Assembly (NCBI GenBank): GCA_017502425.1
Contig: JAFVVB010000116.1
Coordinates: forward strand, 1-5,384
Length of the DNA: 5,384 bases
Direction of reading: 5' to 3'
From: Ruminococcus sp.
Lineage (GTDB): Bacteria; Bacillota; Clostridia; Oscillospirales; Acutalibacteraceae
Numbering within the stretch: position 1 is the stretch's first letter; each line of letters starts with the position of its first letter. Both the position numbers and the translations under genes were made by a program. Below are positions 1 through 4,274 of this stretch, piece by piece. The notes under the pieces were generated by a model. The model had not been told where the DNA came from, did not search any database, and saw only the letters and a program-made list of their open reading frames with translations.

Positions 1-615
1 GGTGTTTCTATTACCAGTATATTTCAATATAGAGTTTTCAGTCAGTATTACTGGATTTCCCGAGAAAGGTTCTACTAAACTACTTCCTGTATCAATTTTA
101 CCTATGCATGAGTACTTTATGTCATCTAAATATATATCCAGATGCACTAACGTGTTGCTTAGTTCATCTGAAAATAGTTTTTGTAATACATATATTATCA
201 GATAAATAAATACCGCTATAATAATCATAAGTATCGGACTATATTGGAAATACACAATATCATTTACTATTATCATGTTTTTAGGTTTGAACACTTTAAA
301 TACTGATACCATAGCACCGCTGAATAATACTGCTATAATAAACGATGTGATAATTGACTTTACAAGTGTAACTGAATTTGTTTTATAAAATGCAATAAAA
401 CACATAATACCTGAGCATAATAGTTTAATAGTAGTGTTTAAAATGAAACTATTAATAGGGATGAATATTATAAGTGAAAATAAAGCGGATACAATAGACG
501 AACACACTATGCCTCCGTGTTTATGATTGATATGTAAAAATTTCTGTGTGCAAATTAAAATGCAGTAATTGATAATGGTGTTTGTGAAAATCAAAATATC
601 TATATATATAAGCAA
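1..615 (-). CDS. spoIIGA: SpoIIGA, sigma-E processing membrane aspartic protease (partial, C-terminus off the left edge)
   Basis: The minus strand reads open for 205 codons from a TTG start at 615-613 to the window edge. In the SpoIIGA family, the protein sits in the sporulation septum and cleaves pro-sigma-E in the mother cell after a signal (SpoIIR) from the forespore. What is visible fits: the start reads L/M-LIYIDILIF, like the family's IY(L/I)DV opening. About five hydrophobic segments follow (roughly residues 2-22, 36-54, 58-76, 86-106, 128-146), then a soluble part with KIDTGSSLVEPFSGNPVI at 173-190. This matches the family's active-site motif (D-[ST]-G-x-x-L-x-(D/E)-P), with catalytic Asp175; the B. 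subtilis protein has Asp183 and is about 309 residues long, so roughly 100 residues are missing here. The TTG start is supported by GGAGGTG (627-621 on the minus strand) five bases upstream. sigE would be expected just beyond the edge. Family assignment is by recognised motif and topology, not by search. Confidence 0.88.
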   Translation of the reverse strand, partial: MLIYIDILIFTNTIINYCILICTQKFLHINHKHGGIVCSSIVSALFSLIIFIPINSFILNTTIKLLCSGIMCFIAFYKTNSVTLVKSIITSFIIAVLFSGAMVSVFKVFKPKNMIIVNDIVYFQYSPILMIIIAVFIYLIIYVLQKLFSDELSNTLVHLDIYLDDIKYSCIGKIDTGSSLVEPFSGNPVILTENSILKYTGNRNT

Positions 616-620
616 AGATT

Positions 621-627
621 CACCTCC
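621..627 (-). promoter_or_regulatory. Ribosome binding site deciding the TTG start of spoIIGA
   Basis: On the minus strand GGAGGTG is followed by five bases (AATCT) and then TTG. This near-perfect Shine-Dalgarno sequence fixes a non-ATG start, which would otherwise be missed. The N-terminus it gives matches the SpoIIGA family start. Confidence 0.85.
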
Positions 628-636
628 GATGATATA

Positions 637-669
637 AGTATCTCATAAATGGTAGGTGATAGGTGTCAA
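637..669 (-). promoter_or_regulatory. Putative spoIIGA promoter with long spacer, 0A-box-like sequence at -35
   Basis: On the minus strand a consensus -35 TTGACA (669-664) is followed after 21 bp by GATACT (642-637), a plausible -10 about 20 bp upstream of the start codon. The B. subtilis spoIIG promoter is known for a consensus -35, a CATACT -10, a 22-bp spacer, and Spo0A-P binding that overlaps the -35. On the plus strand, TGTCAAA (664-670) matches the 0A box TGTCGAA at 6 of 7 bases, but it shares bases with the TTGACA, so the two signals are not independent. An alternative -10 (TATGAG, 647-642) at 16-bp spacing is a weaker match. Confidence 0.5.
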
Positions 670-686
670 AGAATAGGAGTGCGAAA

Positions 687-773
687 ATGTTATTTGGAAT
701 AACTATTGGACTATTTATAGGTGTTTTAATCGGTATTTCAATTATGGTGCTGATGATAATATCCAAAGATTGA
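687..773 (+). CDS. 28-residue membrane microprotein with a glycine zipper
   Basis: A short open frame starts at ATG 687 and ends with TGA at 771-773. AGGAG (675-679) lies seven bases upstream, a good ribosome binding site. The product is almost entirely hydrophobic: a single transmembrane helix from about residue 2 to 25, ending in the polar tail SKD. Glycines at 4, 8, 12 and 16 form a GxxxGxxxGxxxG zipper, a pattern known to pack membrane helices against each other. It resembles the very short DUF3789-type membrane proteins of Firmicutes, but it lacks their usual Cys and longer tail, so I do not assign it to that family. It is divergent from spoIIGA by 71 bp and 86 bp upstream of the YmxH-family gene, so a sporulation role or a role at the septal membrane is possible but only inferred from position. 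Confidence 0.6.
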   Translation: MLFGITIGLFIGVLIGISIMVLMIISKD

Positions 774-820
774 ATATAAATATAAATTCATAGTTTGTAC
801 ATTTATATGACAAAAACTGC

Positions 821-840
821 ACATATATATGTAGTATAGT
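821..840 (+). promoter_or_regulatory. Possible promoter/operator region of the ymxH-like gene
   Basis: TATAGT at 835-840 could be a -10 box, about 20 bp before the coding start. The only -35-like sequence, ATGACA at 807-812, is 22 bp away, which is too far for an ordinary SigA promoter. A perfect 12-bp palindrome ACATATATATGT (821-832) lies directly upstream of the -10 candidate and could be an operator, though A/T alternation makes chance occurrence likely. No convincing sigma-E or sigma-G promoter was identified by eye. Confidence 0.25.
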
Positions 841-859
841 AAAACCGAGGAGGGATTAT

Positions 860-1153
860 ATGTCTTGCAGACTTGCAGAGCTAAGACATAAAGAAGTAAT
901 TAATTCATATGATGGTTCAAGGCTAGGGTTTGTCGATGATCTTGAGGTTGATACGCACAGTTCAAAGGTTGTTGCAATAATAGTTTATGGACGACCACGG
1001 TTTTTCGGACTATTTGGACGTAGTACAGATTGCATAATTCCGTGGGATAATATCTGTCTGATAGGCGAAGATACCATTTTAGTGGACTTTAAGGTGCAAA
1101 AAACGACCAACACAACAAAAAAGAGTAATAACTTTGTAACATTTTGTAATTAA
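860..1153 (+). CDS. YlmC/YmxH family sporulation protein (PRC-barrel)
   Basis: The 97-residue product has the pattern of the YlmC/YmxH family: RLAELRHKEVIN at 4-15, DGSRLGFVDDLEVD at 18-31, an aromatic FFGLFGR turn at 48-54, and IIPWDNICLIGEDTILVD at 59-76. This is a single PRC-barrel-like beta domain with no signal peptide or membrane segment, so it is presumably cytosolic. The family is conserved in spore formers, often near sigE/sigG or the spoIIG genes, and its biochemical role is unclear. Here it lies close to a divergent spoIIGA, in keeping with that context. The start is set by GAGGAGGG (847-854), five bases before the ATG. Family members are usually about 80-90 residues; residues 78-97 are an added polar, Thr/Lys/Asn-rich tail with no recognisable motif. 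The gene has no clear intrinsic terminator after it. Confidence 0.85.
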   Translation: MSCRLAELRHKEVINSYDGSRLGFVDDLEVDTHSSKVVAIIVYGRPRFFGLFGRSTDCIIPWDNICLIGEDTILVDFKVQKTTNTTKKSNNFVTFCN

Positions 1154-1210
1154 AAATATTTGTGCGTGATAGCAAATTGCACTAGAGAATATTGTTCAAT
1201 CTGTACATAA

Positions 1211-1303
1211 TTCACTAAAAAATATGCCGAAAACGAATTAAAAGCCGTTTATGATGCTTTTAAAGAATTAAAAACAAAAAGTTACAGGCTTGCAATTTGT
1301 TGA
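1211..1303 (+). pseudogene. Possible gene remnant (30-codon open stretch between stops)
   Basis: Between a TAA at 1208-1210 and a TGA at 1301-1303, one frame reads as a protein-like stretch: amphipathic, Lys/Glu/Ala-rich, containing KKYAENELKAVYDAFKELK. It has no start codon with a ribosome binding site and no recognisable family. It could be the C-terminal scrap of a decayed gene, or chance. A 9-base inverted pair, CAAATTGCA at 1173-1181 and TGCAATTTG at 1291-1299, brackets it. The rest of the 1154-1331 spacer shows nothing identifiable. Confidence 0.2.
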
Positions 1304-1318
1304 TATTTGTGTTTAAAT
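1290..1318 (+). promoter_or_regulatory. Weak candidate promoter for the SleB-like gene
   Basis: TTGCAA (1290-1295) and TTAAAT (1313-1318) each match the SigA hexamers at 4 of 6 positions, with a 17-bp spacer. This would give a leader of roughly 80 nt. A better -35 (TTGACA, 1339-1344) exists further down but has no matching -10 at 15-19 bp, so the real promoter remains uncertain and may use another sigma factor. Confidence 0.22.
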
Positions 1319-1319
1319 A

Positions 1320-1335
1320 GCACTTGAAAAGGTGC
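1320..1335 (+). other. Small hairpin with GAAA tetraloop
   Basis: GCACTT (1320-1325) pairs with AGGTGC (1330-1335), including one G-U, around a GAAA loop of the stable GNRA type. No T-run follows immediately, so it is a poor intrinsic terminator. It may be a leader structure for the downstream gene or a weak end for the ymxH-like transcript. Confidence 0.35.
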
Positions 1336-1363
1336 GATTTGACAAAATTTTCCACATCTTTTC

Positions 1364-1383
1364 AGCATCGGATCACCGATGTT
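1364..1383 (+). promoter_or_regulatory. Inverted repeat/hairpin in the 5' region of the SleB-like gene
   Basis: CATCGG (1366-1371) and CCGATG (1376-1381) form a perfect inverted repeat around ATCA. It extends to 8 bp by an A-T and a G-U pair (1364-1365 with 1382-1383). It ends eight bases before the AAAGGAGGAG ribosome binding site. It could be a repressor operator on DNA or an mRNA hairpin that protects the 5' end or tunes translation. Confidence 0.45.
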
Positions 1384-1406
1384 ACTACTTAAAGGAGGAG
1401 ATAACA

Positions 1407-2237
1407 ATGAGAAATTTTAACAGAACCATCTCAAGAGCACTCGCTGTTGTTATGTGTGCATTATTTATTGTATCATTGTCATTTGCTACACCTAAAGTAG
1501 AAGCTGCAAGTGAAAGCCCGATAACAGAAACCAAAGAAAACGAAACAGATACATATACATCTAATGAAGATGCCATAGCACTTGCGAGAGCAAAAGCTAT
1601 GGACGAGGCTAAACTCGAGGCTGTTAATATTGTCGAGGAACTTCAGATTGAGAAAGCAAAGGAGACAGAAGCGGCAACCGTTGCTGCGAGTGAACCTGAG
1701 CAGGTAGTTTACGAAGAACCTTCAGTACAGCAGTCAACAGAAACTTCATCTAGCAGTTCTACAAGCAGTACCACACAAAGTAGCAGTAGCTCAAGCGGTG
1801 GCTCATACGTATCAGGCTCAACTGGTGGTAATTATCTGATGGATATTGATAATCCTGATCCTAACTACACTAGTTACGCTATCAACCTTTCACCAGCAGA
1901 TAGAGATCTTGCTGAGAGAATCGTTATGGGTGAGGCTGGACACACTGGTTACACAGGTATGGCGCTTGTTGCACAGACACTCAGAGATAACTTCGTAAGA
2001 GGTGGATACTCTGATATCGCAACAGTAATTAGTACCCACGGTTATTATGGTTCAACTTCTATCACACCTACACAGGAGTGTAAAGACGTTATTAATTTCA
2101 TTTTTGATCAGGGTGGTGCGGCTGTACAGCATAGAGTTTTAGTGTTCTATGCTTCCAACTATTGCTCAAGCTCATGGCATGAGTCACAGCAGTTTGTATG
2201 CCAGTATGGCTACCAGAGATTCTTTGATTGCTGGTAA
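1407..2237 (+). CDS. Secreted protein with SleB-like cell wall hydrolase domain
   Basis: The 276-residue product begins with a signal peptide: basic N-terminus (R2, R6, R10), hydrophobic core 11-27, and a likely cut after VEA at 31-33. Then follow an acidic, Ala/Glu-rich helical stretch (about 53-98), a low-complexity Ser/Thr linker (about 110-141), and a C-terminal domain at about 159-276. That domain reads LAERIVMGEAGHTGYTGMAL and ends with SSWHESQQFVCQYG and RFF, matching the Hydrolase_2/SleB family of peptidoglycan lytic enzymes. Glu176 in the GEAG motif is the expected catalytic acid. Four Cys (225, 253, 265, 275) fall in the exported domain and could form disulfides. I see no separate peptidoglycan-binding domain. 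In spore formers SleB relatives cut spore cortex, but many clostridial paralogues act in vegetative wall turnover, so the process is not assigned. The start at ATG 1407 follows AAAGGAGGAG by six bases and gives the signal peptide; a GTG at 1332 would add 25 unlikely residues. Confidence 0.85.
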   Translation: MRNFNRTISRALAVVMCALFIVSLSFATPKVEAASESPITETKENETDTYTSNEDAIALARAKAMDEAKLEAVNIVEELQIEKAKETEAATVAASEPEQVVYEEPSVQQSTETSSSSSTSSTTQSSSSSSGGSYVSGSTGGNYLMDIDNPDPNYTSYAINLSPADRDLAERIVMGEAGHTGYTGMALVAQTLRDNFVRGGYSDIATVISTHGYYGSTSITPTQECKDVINFIFDQGGAAVQHRVLVFYASNYCSSSWHESQQFVCQYGYQRFFDCW

Positions 2238-2258
2238 TTAAAAACTTAATAAAAAAAT

Positions 2259-2293
2259 AAAAATCAAGCATTAAAAAATGCTTGATTTTTTTT
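2259..2293 (+). terminator. Intrinsic terminator of the SleB-like gene
   Basis: AATCAAGCATT (2262-2272) pairs perfectly with AATGCTTGATT (2277-2287) around an AAAA loop. Three more A-T pairs extend the stem outward, and an eight-base T-run covers 2286-2293. It lies about 20 bp after the stop codon. Confidence 0.92.
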
Positions 2294-2309
2294 ATTTATA
2301 TGGTATAAT
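2282..2309 (+). promoter_or_regulatory. rpsB-tsf promoter (SigA, extended -10)
   Basis: TGGTATAAT (2301-2309) is a perfect extended -10 element. TTGATT at 2282-2287, 16 bp upstream, serves as a partial -35 (4 of 6) and lies within the 3' arm and T-run of the preceding terminator. Transcription would begin near 2316, giving a leader of about 100 nt before rpsB. Confidence 0.8.
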
Positions 2310-2315
2310 ATTTAG

Positions 2316-2416
2316 GCATTACGCACGTCGGGCTTATCGGCTCAGTAACACATTTTTGTGTTTGTCCCGAAAAATTCAAGGTTCGGCGGAGGTTTTAACC
2401 TGAGGAGGAAAATAAA
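2316..2416 (+). ncRNA. Structured rpsB mRNA leader (candidate S2 autoregulatory element)
   Basis: The leader holds several complementary segments. AACACA (2347-2352) pairs with TGTGTT (2357-2362) around TTTT, and this hairpin is enclosed by TCGGG (2328-2332) with CCCGA (2366-2370). AACCT (2397-2401), just before the ribosome binding site GAGGAGG (2402-2408), can pair with either AGGTT at 2380-2384 or AGGTT at 2390-2394. CTCAG (2341-2345) complements CTGAG (2400-2404), which overlaps the binding site. Ribosomal protein leaders often bind their own product; whether this one binds S2 is inference. I do not recognise it as a named RNA family, and it is not a T-box. Confidence 0.45.
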
Positions 2417-3151
2417 ATGGCAGTAGTTTCTATGAAACAGCTTCTGGAGGCCGGCGTACATTTCGGTCACCAGACAAGAAGATGGAACCCTAAGATGGCT
2501 CCATACATTTTTACAGAGCGTAACGGTATCTATATCATCGATTTACAGAAGACCGTTGTTAAGCTCGAAGAAGCATACAACTTTGTACGTGATCTTTCAG
2601 TAGAGGGCAAGAGTGTTCTCTTTGTTGGTACAAAGAAGCAGGCTATGGATTCTGTTAAAGAGGAAGCTGAGCGTGCTGGCGCTTACTACGTAAACGCTAG
2701 ATGGCTTGGTGGTATGCTCACTAACTTCACTACTATCCGTAGAAGAATCGCTAGACTCAAGCAGCTCAGAGCTATGGAAGCTGATGGTACTTTCGATCTT
2801 CTTCCAAAGAAGGAAGTTATCAAATTAAACCTTGAAATCGAGAAACTTGAGAAGTTCCTCGGTGGTATCAAGGATATGGAGCAGATTCCTGGATGTCTCT
2901 TCATCGTAGACCCAAGAAAAGAAAAGATCGCTGTATTAGAAGCTAAGAAACTCGGTATTCCGGTTGTAGCTATCGTTGATACTAACTGTGATCCTGATGA
3001 CGTTGATTATGTTATTCCTGGTAACGACGACGCTATTCGTGCAGTTAAACTCATCTGTGGTGCTATGGCTAATGCTATCATCGAGGGTAGAGAGGGCCAG
3101 ATGGGCGCTGCTGCTAGAGATGATGAAGCTGAGGAGCTCGTTGAAGAATAA
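2417..3151 (+). CDS. rpsB: Small subunit ribosomal protein S2
   Basis: The 244-residue product is S2, a late-assembling protein of the 30S subunit that lies between head and body near S1-type partners and is needed for translation initiation. Recognised segments are the N-terminal MKQLLEAGVHFGHQTRRWNPKM (6-27), IYIIDLQKT (38-46), the WLGGMLTNF motif, a central helical arm of Lys/Glu-rich repeats, FIVDPRKE, and GIPVVAIVDTNCDPD before IPGNDDAIRA. The length is normal for Firmicutes, and the acidic C-terminal tail (EAEELVEE) is typical. The start follows GAGGAGG by eight bases. It is the first gene of a two-gene unit with tsf, 44 bp downstream. Codon use is biased and GC content higher than in the left part of the window, as expected for a highly expressed gene. 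Confidence 0.98.
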   Translation: MAVVSMKQLLEAGVHFGHQTRRWNPKMAPYIFTERNGIYIIDLQKTVVKLEEAYNFVRDLSVEGKSVLFVGTKKQAMDSVKEEAERAGAYYVNARWLGGMLTNFTTIRRRIARLKQLRAMEADGTFDLLPKKEVIKLNLEIEKLEKFLGGIKDMEQIPGCLFIVDPRKEKIAVLEAKKLGIPVVAIVDTNCDPDDVDYVIPGNDDAIRAVKLICGAMANAIIEGREGQMGAAARDDEAEELVEE

Positions 3152-3195
3152 TTCTATTTTGGAATATTAACTTAATTACGAAAGGATTGATATAA

Positions 3196-4119
3196 ATGGC
3201 ATTTACAGCTCAAGACGTAAAGGCTTTACGTGAAAAAACCGGTTGCGGTATGATGGACTGCAAAAAAGCTCTTACAGAGGCTAACGGTGATATGGACGCT
3301 GCTATTGATTTCTTAAGAGAGCAGGGTCTTGCTAAACAGGCTAAGAAAGCTTCCAGAATCGCAGCAGAAGGTGTTGCTTTTGCAGTAACTAACGATGATA
3401 ACACAGCTGGTGTAGTTATCGAGGTTAACGCTGAGACTGACTTCGTTGCTAAAAACGCTGATTTCCAGGCATTTGTAAAAACTTGTGCACTCACAGTTAT
3501 GGAGAACAACCCTGCTGACGTTGAGGCACTCGCTGCTTTAAAAGCTGTTGGTACTGAAATGACAGTTGCTGAGCTTTTACAGGAGAAAGTTCTTACTATC
3601 GGTGAGAATATCAAAATCCGTAGATTCGAGAAATTCGATGGCCCTACTGTTGGTTATGTTCACGCTGGCGGTAAAATCGGTGTTATCGTAAACTTCGAGA
3701 CTGATTGTGATACAACTTCAGCTGACTTTGTAGCATATGGTAAAGACGTAGCTATGCAGATTGCTGCTCTTAACACACCATACTTAAACGAGTCTGATGT
3801 ACCTGCTGAGGTTATCGACCATGAGAAAGAGATTCTCGTTGCTCAGATGAAGCAGGATCCTAAGATGGCTAATAAGCCAGAGCAGGTTCTCACTAAGATT
3901 GTTGAAGGCAAAATCGGCAAATTCTATAAAGAGAACTGCCTTGTAGATCAGGAGTTCGTTAAGGATAACTCTATGACAGTTGCTAAGTACACAGAGTCTG
4001 TTGCTAAGAAACTTGGTGGTTCTATCAAGATCGTTAAGTTCACTCGTTTCGAAAAGGGTGAAGGTCTTGAGAAACGTCAGGACGACTTTGCTGCTGAAGT
4101 TGCTAGCATGGTAAAATAA
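3196..4119 (+). CDS. tsf: Translation elongation factor Ts
   Basis: The 307-residue product is EF-Ts, the guanine nucleotide exchange factor that releases GDP from EF-Tu in the cytosol. The N-terminal UBA-like helical domain reads VKALREKTGCGMMDCKKAL (8-26) and continues through NGDMDAAIDFLREQGLAKQAKKASR. The core motif VNAETDFVAKN at 77-87 holds Asp82 and Phe83, which in the family insert near the Mg2+ site of EF-Tu. The later GGKIGVIVNFE and AMQIAA segments mark the core subdomains. Length is normal for the bacterial family (about 280-310). The ribosome binding site AAAGGA (3181-3186) lies nine bases before ATG. It is cotranscribed with rpsB, the universal pairing, and followed at once by a strong terminator. 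Confidence 0.98.
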   Translation: MAFTAQDVKALREKTGCGMMDCKKALTEANGDMDAAIDFLREQGLAKQAKKASRIAAEGVAFAVTNDDNTAGVVIEVNAETDFVAKNADFQAFVKTCALTVMENNPADVEALAALKAVGTEMTVAELLQEKVLTIGENIKIRRFEKFDGPTVGYVHAGGKIGVIVNFETDCDTTSADFVAYGKDVAMQIAALNTPYLNESDVPAEVIDHEKEILVAQMKQDPKMANKPEQVLTKIVEGKIGKFYKENCLVDQEFVKDNSMTVAKYTESVAKKLGGSIKIVKFTRFEKGEGLEKRQDDFAAEVASMVK

Positions 4120-4131
4120 TTTAACCCTATC

Positions 4132-4162
4132 AAAGGAGTGGTTTTACGACCACTCCTTTTTT
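4132..4162 (+). terminator. Intrinsic terminator of the rpsB-tsf operon
   Basis: AAAGGAGTGGT (4132-4142) pairs with ACCACTCCTTT (4149-4159) in an 11-bp perfect stem with a six-base loop. T-run 4157-4162 follows. It sits 12 bp after the tsf stop and separates rpsB-tsf from pyrH-frr. Confidence 0.95.
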
Positions 4163-4209
4163 ATTTGTTAAATTTCTATAAAATATGGAGTATATTTGGC
4201 TTATTTTCC

Positions 4210-4238
4210 TTTACAAAATCTCTAATTTGATATATAAT
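4210..4238 (+). promoter_or_regulatory. pyrH promoter (SigA type)
   Basis: TTTACA (4210-4215, 5 of 6) and TATAAT (4233-4238, perfect) are spaced by the ideal 17 bp, predicting a start near 4245 and a leader of about 30 nt. A second perfect TATAAT lies at 4247-4252, but its nearest -35 (TTGATA, 4227-4232) is only 14 bp away, so a second start is possible but less supported. Confidence 0.8.
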
Positions 4239-4274
4239 TAACAGTGTATAATAAGATTATTATGGGGTGATGAA

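Noticed and set aside
2..205. Plus-strand open frame of 67 codons at the left edge
   Set aside because: It lies entirely antisense to the SpoIIGA frame, has no ribosome binding site, and its product resembles no family, whereas the minus strand gives a clear family match.
1332..1406. Upstream GTG start extending the SleB-like protein by 25 residues
   Set aside because: The GTG lies within the 1320-1335 hairpin with no good ribosome binding site, the extension hides the signal peptide, and the ATG at 1407 has a perfect AAAGGAGGAG six bases away.
1385..1576. Minus-strand frame over the signal peptide region of the SleB-like gene
   Set aside because: Shadow of the real gene; no binding site and no family resemblance.
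2316..2416. T-box or known riboswitch in the rpsB leader
   Set aside because: No T-box consensus (TGGNACCGCG-like) sequence, no specifier-loop stem and no intrinsic terminator/antiterminator pair before rpsB; only short helices near the ribosome binding site are visible.
2686..2904. Minus-strand frame inside rpsB
   Set aside because: Antisense to a certain ribosomal protein gene; arises from biased codon use.
3151..3166. Weak hairpin after rpsB as a terminator
   Set aside because: The stem ATTCTA/TGGAAT is only six A/T-rich pairs with a G-U, has no T-run, and lies in the cotranscribed rpsB-tsf gap.
2976..3170. Plus-strand frame over the 3' end of rpsB and the rpsB-tsf gap
   Set aside because: Out-of-frame shadow of rpsB, with no ribosome binding site or recognisable product.
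3210..3614. 134-codon minus-strand frame inside tsf
   Set aside because: Long only because of codon bias in tsf (Ala/Ser/Thr-rich mirror product); no binding site or domain.
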